In this document: piece by piece, positions 27,901 to 39,900 of the stretch
Layout: each line of letters starts with the position of its first letter
How positions within the stretch are numbered: position 1 is the stretch's first letter
Assembly (NCBI GenBank): GCA_004794785.1
Contig: SJOL01010120.1
Span: 154,140-218,139, forward strand
Origin: Opisthorchis felineus
Lineage: Eukaryota > Platyhelminthes > Trematoda > Opisthorchiida > Opisthorchiidae
Direction of reading: 5' to 3'
Length of the DNA stretch: 64,000 bases
Notes under the pieces: model-generated
What the model saw: only the letters and a program-made list of their open reading frames with translations
What the model was told of the DNA's origin: nothing
Databases searched by the model: none
Translations under genes and position numbers: made by a program

Positions 27901-30900
27901 GCCGAGCACTTGTGATAACACCAAATCTGTTGCATAATGACTCAGTTTCTACCGTGCATCATTTCTAACACATAGCCTATGCTTACTTACCTGATGCACC
28001 TTGTTTCTGGGGGCCGTCCTTAATGATGAGATGGTCCAAATCCTTGGTGCGTGCGCCCACATTTCGTCGAAACATTTAAAGTTGATGTGCACTTTTTGTG
28101 GGCAAGACGGGCGGCCAAGTAGTCGGACCGCATCCGATTCAGATGTTACTAAAGGTCACATGCTTGTCCCCACATGCGAACGAGGAGAATGCTTTGAATG
28201 CTATTTTCGTTTACTTTGTTTCTTTGTGTGTTCATATCAATAGATCGGACCATGTCAGAGAGCTGGTTGACGCACAAAAGCAACTTTATTCGGCCCTACC
28301 CAATTTGACTGGTCTACATCTAGGAGAACTCGCTGAGGCAGTCGCCATTTTGGAAGTACGAGCAGATGCAGACCGAAGTGATCAATCCGGCCTCCACTCC
28401 ACTACTCAAGGTCGTTTGGCTCAGCACATAAAAGTGAGTCCCTTGAGTTGAAGGAACTTTTCGTAACAAAAACGAGTCGTCCCCAAACCAGTTACACCAT
28501 GTTTTCCCCTGGAAGCCCTCAGTAATTATCTCACACATGTATACTACTACCAAAGTGTAGCAGTAGCAGAAAAATAATTGCTCGTTCTGGGTGCAAGGGC
28601 GCTGCTTTTCCGAAAGGCCCCTCTCCCCTAGACAGTCCGCAACAACATTCTTCGACAGAGCTTACGAAGCAAAGAGCCTTCTTTGTGGTATCCCTTAGCG
28701 GTATTCGTACATATGTAAAGTGAATTCCCAATGGTCTGATTCGTGTCAGCTTGTAAATCCTATGGCCAAAAAGTGTCAGAAATGGTACCCTCCTACAGGA
28801 ACCGTGTTTTTCGGGTGAAGCGCTCCCTTTACGTAACACACTATTCATAAGGTTGCTGAAAGCTCTTTGACAGCCCACGACCCACAAACCTAAATTGGGT
28901 TCAAGTAGAACGGAACGTTGACGAAACTCGGGGACTGGGCCTACCTGAGGAGCGCCAAGAAGGGCGAAATCGGTCGTGGGCTGTCGAAGAGTTTTCAGTA
29001 ACCTTATGGGTAGTGTGGTACGTCTATACAGTGAATTGCGACATCTCGAATACTGCACCAACTGAAACATGAGACGGCCTGGTGCAGCACATTCAGTTGA
29101 AGAGGAACATCATAAACGAGAGATTCAGCTGGATTCAGTTGAGTCTCCTGTCAAAACCAAATTCATGTGTAAATGAGAGTATTTGTCGAGAAGTGCACTC
29201 TTTCTTCATAAGGAATACTACTGAGAAGTACTCACATTATTTCGCTCTTCGAATTACCGTCTAGCTGAGATCGGGCCCAAAACAAACCAGAATGAAACAG
29301 GGCTATAAAAAACCTTCATTTTCCGACAAATATAACGCTGTTAAACAAATTTAAAAATAAACACGGTCAACAATTCCATGTACTGCCAGTATTGCACGAA
29401 AAATTATTGAGTTATGCAGGAACCTGCAGGCGCCACCTGGCTAGGATGTCCTGACAGACAGGTTACTCGGTCGACACAACCAGGACAGTTACTAGGTTGT
29501 CGCTTGAGGCGTCGTGCAAACCAGTCACATCGTTGAAACGTGAACACCGTTGTGATAATTCGGGGCTCTCCGTGCACTCCAGCGTGCACTGGTGAAGTAG
29601 TGGTAACACAGTCGCCTCGCATTTGAGATGTCCGGAGTTCAAACCCCGACACGGCCAAGGATATGCACTGCTGACGAACGAAACTCGAGTCCATTGCTTC
29701 CCTCCTGTCTTGGTGTGTACCCATCGGGACAACTTCGCCCGAACAGGAAGAGGATCGTCCAAACGATGGTGATGTGAACGTGAATTCTACAACTCCTACA
29801 ACCACCAACGACTAATTAGGCCTTTATTCGTATTTTTCTTGGTGTCTTCGTTTTTTTTTTAAACTAGGAGTTACTCCCGACCATGATCTTTAACGTGTGT
29901 GTACGCAGTACTTGCTCTGCTTTCCTAAGATGCAGACGTTTGATGTTTTCGCGAAGAGACAAACAATTCATGGGAGTAGCCACTGGAGAAATCACACTGG
30001 TGTTGTGGCACGTGTATAACATAGGACATGAGCTTCATTCATCTTCAAACCAGTGGTCACTTAATCTGTCTCGGTGTATAGCAAATTAAACTCCATCACT
30101 GTGGTTTTGTTTCTGGCCGATTGTTTCTCTGTGGAATTAAAGTGTTTCTCGTTCGACAGCTGAAGTCTTTCTCGCAAAAATTGCTTCCTTGACACTCTTT
30201 CATGGGTGGGTTTTCTAATCGACGGGTAACGCCTTAATCATAATGCAGAAAAGCGTGAAGTCACCAGAATTACTGCTTTCTGCGAGATATTCATTTGAAG
30301 AAGGTTCTTTCTATAGTGGGGAGTACTTTACTGTTGTTCTAACGCAACCTCGTTGCAATGCTTGTTTGTCTCCTTTCCGGCGGTCAGAACGCGGGACGTC
30401 GATTGATGGAGTTGGAAACTGGCTTGGAACACAGCTCAGAGTGTACACGCGTGCTTCTGCTCCTGTCTCAAGGAGCAAAACACTGGAAGAAGCCTTCGCT
30501 TGAAGATCGACGAGCCAGCCTCCGAGAGGACTACGATCACTCATTTGTCTGTCAGCAGCTGCGTTTTGCATGGTCCCGTTTGGCCCAGTTGGGTGATCGA
30601 CTTGGACGAATACAAGCCGGGTACGTGGATATTTTAATCGTGGCCATCTTCATATGTGGCCTATCCGTTTATTGGCCGATCAGAACTAGTCCATGTGGTC
30701 GATGACTGATTCTGAAATATTCCGGTTGATCTGTCCGTTCTCGTCGCCAACTGATCGTCACTAAGGGTGAGGGGAACACTCAGGGGCAAGTACACAGCAC
30801 CCAGAAAGATCGATCAATCGATAGAAATTACCCGACCGTTTTCCATGCTATGATTTCAGTCCTTAGGGTTGTTCTTTGATAATTCGGAGGTCATTTGAAA

Positions 30901-33900
30901 ACATTCGAAAAACGATTTGGGAAAATAAGGCTTTCTCTTAATTGGTTATCTCCTCCTCTGAAAAACCAGCCAGTCCTCGGCTTGTTTACTACCTACGTCC
31001 CACCAAAACCCGATACTGAAACTAGTGTCGACTCGTACTTCCGCATGGTTTCTGCTTTCCAAACTGTTCTATGTCACTCTGGTCGTGCATTGTGAATAGC
31101 TCGAGGTAGTTAACTGTAACCCGCACAGAAACAAAGCACTTTTAAGTTGACTGAGCTTGATTTGGTTACCGCAACAATAATTTCCGAAGCAGTGGATAAT
31201 TGTCTGAATTTTGGAGGGAGGGGGAGCGTTATTTCTGTGAGCGACGAGGTTCAATCCACGGGTTTATATAAGTGCCGACTGCCTGAGCACCGCTCAAACA
31301 AAGCGGGGATAGGGACCAGTTGGTTTTGAAGGCACAAAAGCCTTATCCACACATAGGACATCATTCCCACAATCTTTCATCAATCGAACTTCTCTCCAAT
31401 TCACTTATCCGTTCGGTCCATTTTTTGGCCGTTTGTTGAACACCTGAGTACAGGAGCTATGAACTCTTGAAGAAAACTGGAGTAGTTCAACAGGTTTCTC
31501 ATTTTGAGGTCATAGAAGGATACGTTACGACCTCCGGAGTTTGGTAACGATCCTGGTACTGCTTTACTGTGAGGACTCGGCGGTCATAGATACCAAAGCG
31601 ATGCTCCTTCTAATCGGGGGTCAGTTATGTGAATTCACATCCAGGCATAACATTTCCGCATGTTCTAGTTCGATTCAAGCTAACTCCGTTTCTTAATCTT
31701 GGTATCTTTTTCCAGCTTGCCAGCCCGTTCATTTTTGAGTGAAAGTATTGGGACCTCGGTAAGTCTGATTGTTAGAGTCCCTCACCGCCTTTCGTTTTAC
31801 GGTGTACGAACGCGCCTAGCTGCAGGTGGACATGAGCTTTGAATTCATCCATCTGGACAGTCTCTCTGTTATTTTGTTCCGTTTGGTCCACACCAAAGTA
31901 GAGAAGCACTGGATTCGTGTTTTGCTCCTAGTGCAGCTCGTCGGCAGTGCTCACTTTTCCTCATTTCATGATTTGAGATTCGGCTCTAGGCGTCTCGCTC
32001 GCCCTCAGTGTGCGCTGGTGGATTGGTGGTACACGGTCGTCTCGCATGTCAGAAGCCCGGGGTTCAAATCCCCCGTGCAGCTACGGATATGCACTGTGGA
32101 TGGGTTTTAATTCGGGCTTTCAGTTTTGATCCAGACCAACCAGGCTAATCGCGCCAGGGCAGGAAGAGGACTGTTCAAGCAAGTGTTGTAAATGCAAATT
32201 GTGCAGAAGTAATACACTACTCATAAGGTTGCTGAAAACTCTTCCTATTCTGTGTAACCTTAAAGAAGGTGTTACCATGGTTACATTTCACTCTTAACTC
32301 AGTTCAAGCAACTCTGACGGGATTCTCTGACATTGAACTTAGTCAGCTGCCGCTTGATCAGATTGGCCGGTTTTAGTAAACGGTGATTTGATTGGTTGAA
32401 AATTACAGTAGATTCCGGACCAACAAACAGGCGCCCTCACCATATTGGTCTCTTTTTTAAAACCAAAATTAAGAAACAAGGATTACAAAAAAAAATAGGG
32501 AAAAAAGATTTACACATGCACTCCAAATTTCATCTCAGTCGTTTGGGAGGCTTGTGTGTTGCGTGAAGCGGCTCCAGGCTTGTACCCACTGAGCCGGCCA
32601 TGAAGTCCGCCAAAGTAGCTTGAGAATGACTGGTTGGCTGCCAAAGCCTGACTGCAGCCTAGTCACCGTAACCTTGCATGACCAGCCCCGTCTTACGCTC
32701 GTCCTGTAGAGGTGAGCGTATTGACCGACCAACACATGGCTTGTTATGTTGGAGTATTTGTGGTGGGTTTTTGAGACCAGGCGCAACGACAGAGGCACAT
32801 GCACGTTCACACGGCCTGTGTGTGAGATGCGTGTCGCCTCGGCTGGCGGCTTGACTATCTCGGCCCCCGTCAGTCTTCAGCGGACTGATACGTGTGCTGA
32901 CCTGTCATCAGCAGCTGGGGCTGGTGGGCTCGACCGATGGATTTCCAAACCAGCCATCTGTCGGATACCCGTTGAGAACCATTTCAAATTTGTCCTGTTT
33001 CAAAAGAACATATCACCGGCTTGTGCACTCCGTTCGCACATTCGATGAATGCATTCTCCGCACTGTGTGGCAACATCTTACTAATGATGCCTTGCAGCTG
33101 CCAGTGTAGATGAATTTGTGGCCTTCATTGGACTACAATATACAGGTTGACCATCTGGGAAGCATCACTCTGTTCCTTTTTTGTCGAGTGACGATTTTGG
33201 TGCTCAACTGTTCCACAGAACGATTCCAAAAGGTCGGATTTTTTCCCGATCAGGTAACAGTTTTGGTTCGATGATATGAATACACGCTTCGTTCGCAAAT
33301 TGGTGGATCTATCCGCCCTTATTTGTACGGTTATGAAATATTACAGAGCTAACTGCCACACTGCTAATCTGTCTGAATCCCGATTGACTATTGAGGAACA
33401 ATTCATGCAGCGTTGTCGACTCATCGCCGCTGTGCCAAATGATCCGGGTAAATTTAGCTCATAGATATTGTTTCAAACATCCACGACGTTCGATATACCA
33501 ACCGCTCTTTACAGCTCTGCGACATTCAGTCACAAACGGGTCGATTTGATCGGATGTCACCGGGAACCGTTGAATAGCTTTTGAAAGCATGATTAGTTCT
33601 GCGATAGGTGTTTCAAAACAATTTTGGCATTTTTAGTTGGGACCCTTGAAAACCGTCGATTTGTGTTCACTTTGCTTGCTGTTCTGTGATAAGTTTGATC
33701 ATATCAGAAGGCTCTGTGGAATAGGGCCGAGTTGGGATTCACGTTCGGATTGTTCACTTTCCAAACACTTCTAACTGGTGTTAATAACATATACAAGGGA
33801 ATGATATCGCTACCAAACGATATGCTTGTAACAACATACTACTCATGAGGATGTTGAAAATTCTTTGATGGTTCACCACCGGTTTCGTTCTTCTTGGGAC

Positions 33901-36900
33901 TCATCAGGTAGGCATAACTCCCGATTTTCAATCGCCCCTAGTGTTCTACTTGAAGACCAATCTGTTAACGAGAAACTCAGGTTAGTAGCATAAACGACTG
34001 ATTCAGCTGAGTCGGTTTAATTTGCAAATGAGTGTATTTCGCCAATGTACTTTTGACGCGTTTTATTCGGAGAATTTAGATGTCACGCTCGAAAAACCTC
34101 ATTTTATGATTACTTGACTGTCCTCACACTCGGATTTTATTCAGTAGTTTGAGGAGATTGAGGGGGCCATACGCATAATCCGTTCGAATTCTTCGCGCGC
34201 TTTGACAGTCAGCTCAGCTTGTCTGGAAATCTTGGTATGCTTCTTTCCCAGAGTTCTACTGCGAATTTTATGAGACAGCCTTTCACAGTGACCCCAACGG
34301 CATCTAGTCCCTAGGCTGGGTCGTACCAAGTGTGTTCACATAATTCGATGCTTAGCTCCCTACATTGGACAAACATGCAAGTAGCTAGAACCACAAATCA
34401 AAGAGCTGCCTCGGAAAAAAAGGAAACTCGAGAAAGTCGGTACTACGTACTGGCTGAGACGCACTGTCCGGCCTAACCACCCAAAGAACGACGGTTTGCG
34501 CGGAGGCGTTTGCCCTCAGCTGTCACGATTGATGTCCAAATCGTGTGGATGCTGAACATGTTTCATGTAAACACACTGTTGAAATCAGTGCTTGACCGTC
34601 TAGTGTCGCGGGTGTCAATCTTCCAATTTCCTTTCACCCAGCGACATTGACACATGACATCAGTTTGGATGACTTCTCGTGACCTCGAAATATCTCAGAA
34701 CTTATCGTTTCTTTATCAGTGTTGTTCAAACAGTGGGATATTTTCTTGACTAAGGTGACCGTCGGTCGCCTAGCATTCGAGTCAGATACACCTATCCAAC
34801 CCGTAGTAGTATATGTATTCTCACTTACGATTACACTCTTACTAGATTAGCGTCGTCAGCCGATGTGTAACATCATCGATCGATGCAGTGAAATCCGCAA
34901 TAGGATTGTCCGTTTGACGAAAGTGTGCAATGAATTGCACATAACGCAGAATGGTTTTGCCTGCTAACTTTGAGTTACCTTCTGTTGCCTCTTTTTCGGC
35001 GGTACTCTTTACGCCCTGTGTGAATGTGAACCGCAATGGTCTCGTGCATAGGAACCTATAGGAGCTGACGAGCTGAAGCGTTCGAGCACCGCTGATCGAT
35101 TCGATTCTCCAAGGGAATTACTGTTATCCGATTTGGTATTAACACCAGTCTATTTTCTGTGTTATTATAACCGTGTCTATTTCGACTACCCAGCACGTTG
35201 TGAAGAACATGTGAGTGGCATTCGTACTGGCTCAACTACCAACGCACATGTGGGACCCACATTGGCAACCACAACCGTTCAATTTCTGGGGTTCATCGAC
35301 CCAGAAGCTGCCGCTTGATAACAGCGCTTATCACTAGTTCTATGAGGTACCCTCGTCAAGCCCAAAAGGATATCCAACCTCTCCGAGCTTCTCCCTGAAG
35401 ACCGTTTCCCCCCACCTCAAGAGGACACACTACTGTTGAGGAAACATGTTTGTAGGCACAGAATTTTTTTCCTTCACCCTCGAGGAAACGAACCTCGCAG
35501 AACCAAAGAGGCGATACTTTATGGTTCTTCAAACCGGGGAAGGATCATCACAACTCTGCCGCCAACTCAGATTGGTTGGTTAATCATCGACCACAGCTGA
35601 TACACTAACTTGATTCGGCCAACAATTTAACCTTGGTTAAGCATGTAGGGCGAATATTGGCATTACTAATGAGAAGCAACAGCTGAAAGGGTGGGATGGA
35701 ACGGCTCGCGATAACTCATTACCTTTTGAATTCCAAATAACCATTACCCTGTCCGAGGTTCTCTGAGCCCACGTCTGCTTGATAACGTCATGTTTAACCA
35801 GATCAAGGAACCTTAGTTGATAATGACCGAGGTGCTGAATGCTGAAAGCCAGCACACAGACTCACCGGGTCTCGCTAGCATGTGTGATCTGGGGATATGC
35901 AAGAATGTCAAGTACTTGTGGCATTCATTTAAAACAAAATGGGAAATTCTGTTCCATTTCCGGGAGAGACGTTGAAAAACACTCGGATATGAATCAGAGT
36001 GCAGAAGACAAACGATATGGTTCTTATCGGTCGCTTACGGGGAAACACCCCTGTGGAAGAAACAATATGGTACCCTGTTGGTCAGCTGCTCCTGGCCGAA
36101 TGGTTAAGTGTTCAGACTACCAACCGGGAAGGTCGCAGATCAGGCACTACTGATGATTCCCAACGAGGACAAAACAGCTGTACAGTTCCACTCGGCTTCT
36201 CAGCATAGATTGGCTTCACTGACAGAACGAAATCTCAATTAAAAATATGGTATCTCCCAGAAATTTCCCTTTTCTTTGGGAGGGGGGGTCATTACTGTGG
36301 TTTCACTGTGGGCAAGGACCTTCTGTGATTCCCAATCGATTGAAATCGAAGGCAAGTTGTGGACAGAAAACATTATTTTCAGGAAATGCCTCTAGTCCAT
36401 ATGGGTGTGTTTAAATATGCCTCTAAGTGCCTACTTACTGAAGAAGCTTACTGAAGAAACTTTTCCGCTTTTTCTTTTAGTTCAATGGAGCCACTAATGT
36501 AAAATCGATACCTGAAGTGCGCAGCCCTGTCCAATTCTCTAAGACATCATTCGAACCCTCTAGTCGTCTGAACGCGGAGGAGGTGCGACGGAAACGGTTG
36601 AACTTGCGAGACCTTTTGGGCTCTCATAGCTGCGTCTATCCCGAATGCAAACGGGCTCGAGAGGAATGGGCGACGTGTCGTACGGTTGTATCCAAAGAAC
36701 AGGTACGCTTCCACCCTGTCCTGATGTGTCAATTTGCCACATAGGTGTCTCGCAGGAACATCTGGTGGATACAAACTACAATCGGGTGTGATGCCACACC
36801 AACTTGTCTCAAAACTAGATATGGGTTATTCAGATGGCCTAGACAAGGTGTTTTTGGGCTCCTACTTCCAGCAAAACCTTGACTCTATGTATACAAATCT

Positions 36901-39900
36901 CTCAATCAACAAGCGATGAACTTGGAAGGCTCATACAAGTCATCGTTTTTTTTCAATTTTCACGAACTTAGAGGTGTTTGACACTTCAATTTTTTTTCTT
37001 AAGCTTGAAGAATCAGTCTCAACTGCGAAGTCTGTAGATCCTTTCCCCTGTCACAAGTATTTCTAATATGTTTTCCCTCCTTCCGATCGATTTCAGACAT
37101 CCATCGATACGCAAGTCCGCCAAGTATTCATTGAGCTGGTTCACTTCTATGCGCGTTTGAGGAAGGATCTGATTGAACATCGTGAACCGGGAATCGAGGA
37201 TACGAGGTCATCCGATTCGGCGGACTACGCGATTCGAGTCAAATGGCACCGCAACGCTAGTATGATTGAATGCTATGAGGATTTGATGGAACGGGTCAGA
37301 CAGTTGAGTGCCTGTGAACTGCCGCAAGTGGTAAAGTTAAGGGCGAAGGCAAGGTCCTTGGAGCAGTTATGGGTTGGACCCCGGGGCGAATCATCCCAAC
37401 ATGGGCTGAAAAGGTTGCCTCGTGTGGGATCTGGGTCAGCGAATGGACGAGACCACACAGACGATTTGGATCACAGTCTTGTTAAAAGTGTGAACGGGAG
37501 AAGTTCAGTGAGCTCCACTGAATCATCTTCAGACATTCACATCCATCTTGGTGATCACCTTGAAAACGAGCGTTTACTGAATGGAGCCCGCTCGACTTGG
37601 ACAACGGCAACATTACATTTGGCGCAAGCTGAAAATAAAGTGTTTCAAAAACCATCCAAACGGATCGACAGAGAAGCGGACAGATCGGAACAAGCTATCG
37701 AATTTACTCAAGCTTCAATTTCCGTTCGCAAGCTGGACTACCCAAGACCACCGCAGCTTGATTCTGCGTCAATTGGTGCTGAATATTCAGTGTTTTCTGT
37801 TGTCGGAGATGCATCCGAGGCCTCGAGTAATTTACCTGTCTCAGGTTTAAACAATCCTGTTTATGAAGGCGAGCGCATGCTGGACAAGAACCATTCCGCT
37901 TGGGTGACAGAGCCACCACACCACTCGGCTGTGCCCCATGGATCATCCGAAATGACTGACAAACAGTTAGCTAAGCAAGAACGACCCATGGAGGTGAACC
38001 AGCCGTTTGCTCCTGTTCGCAAATCCGACGAGTCGAAAACCAAAACGTCTTGCCTGTCGGTGGAACACAAAGAATTTACGTTTTCGGTTCACAGAAAGTG
38101 CGCGACCGGTGAATCGGTCTCGGATTCAAGCAATCCCTCAGGTGAACATCAAGCTGAGTGTATGTTGAACGGGGACCGTTCCGCTCAGATAACGGAAGTA
38201 CCGCACTTGGAGAAAGCAGGTATTGTTGTACTCGGAAAAACCTCCGAAAATACTGAAGCTGCCCAAAAGTCAGCTCCCCTTTGGGGGTTTGACGGCCTGA
38301 ACTCAGGGCCTGGTTTTCAATCAGTCTGTACTGAGTTGCCTACGCTTCCTGCTGATACGAAGATGGCATTCTCACCCGCTGACGATCATTTTGGAGTTCA
38401 GCGCTTTTTGAGCGGAAATCGTCCAGAACCACAACTGAAGCGAGATAAAAATAAGACAGTTTGTCGCACCCCCGAACAGGCTGGCAGAGAACGAAGTGAA
38501 CAAGAACAAGACACAGGTGTTGATCAACAACCACCTCTCTATGGAATATCTGATGTCCTGGAATCACAGCCTGCCCTTTCTCCAGTTGATCTGAGGGAAA
38601 ATTCAGTTCCTGTGGATGTGAACATGCCCAGGGCTCCGGGTGGTGAAAAATCACCTGCAGTCGACAAGTCGACCTCTTTGTTGAATGCAGCTCGTCAGGC
38701 ACAGTTGATGAAGTCGTATGTCACAAAACACAAACGTGACAAGCGAAGACATCGAAAACAACAGAAAAATTCCGAAAGCACCGTAGCTTCGATTGGCGCA
38801 ACCGAAAATAGGCAGAATGGTCACGAAACCACCGAACGTGGTCGGGTGGACAATCACCAGGTTGTTTCAGCACCTGACAGACCCCAGGCGAAGCCGTTCG
38901 TGAACACTGAAGTTCATATCGAACTTTTAACTCGGACACCTCCAGGTACCTATGAACTCTCTCGCATCGCATCACAGACAAGCTCTTCAGCCTCCGAAGA
39001 AACTGACAGCAATCCCCTTCCAGATGAGGAATTCAATCACTATGACAAGTCATTCCAAATCCATCCTGCAGTGCTAGCTGCGAGTCCTTCCTCAAACTTA
39101 ATGGTTCCCGAAGTACGGAATGGATTGGCTAATAAGACACATCTAACAAGACAGTCTCAGCAACCTCTCAGATCGCTGTTCCCACAACCATCAGCTTCAT
39201 CTACACCTTCGTGCCCAGCGTCTGAATTGTTACCCGCTCCCGTCAATGGGTTATGCATGCGCTCATCCCTACAGCCATCTGCCGTTCAAGGTTCCGAACA
39301 AAACGGCGTGGCTGCAGAATCATTTCACGAAGATAATTCACGGACATCTACGAAAGAAACTAACAAAGGTTTAGCAATTTCTGATAATCTGACAATCATC
39401 AAACAGTCAACCATACCTTCAGTTGTTACGGATGGTACACGGATAACTCCTGTACAAATTATACCGCACGCTAAAAACATTCAGACAGACAACCCATCGC
39501 CAATCACACGCGAAACCCCACAGTGTTTCAGCCTGGAAACCACAGAGGAATCCGGTAAAAATGAGGCAGATTGGATAACAGTTGAAAGGGACATCCGTCG
39601 GAAAGGGAGAAAAAGTGGAAAAGCGCGCGAGAAGACGTCAAAAAAAGCAAGTGGCGTACGTCCTAAAAACACCAAGCATAACAACGCCGAAACCAAACTC
39701 CCATTAGCAGCACAAACAGTGTTTCCCCCAGGGATCGATACGCCTGAAAAGCCAAGAGCATCTGACGCCGCAAAAGTCCCCACAGACCCTCCAAAATCTC
39801 CGCTAAACTCACAAAAACCAAACACCCAAGCGGACCACCAACAGAAACATCAACATGAGCAACATAGCCACCGAATGCCCAAGATTCCAACAACCGTGGT

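Larger units (their letters stand above)
28434..30387. other. Intron with repeats
   Basis: It contains a fold-back repeat with clear terminal inverted repeats (28836-29185) and a SINE-like unit (29575-29765). No exon is seen. Confidence 0.6.
30621..33260. other. Intronic DNA (contains the short exon 31716-31758)
   Basis: A SINE-like pair in opposed orientation lies at 31880-32190 and a fragment of the fold-back family at 32210-32248. Apart from the short exon listed separately, nothing coding is supported. Confidence 0.5.
33448..36480. other. Intronic DNA between rod exons
   Basis: A fold-back repeat copy (33835-34050) and a family C SINE-like unit (36078-36260) are present. A possible 17-base microexon (35194-35210) is listed separately. 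No larger exon is seen. Confidence 0.5.
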
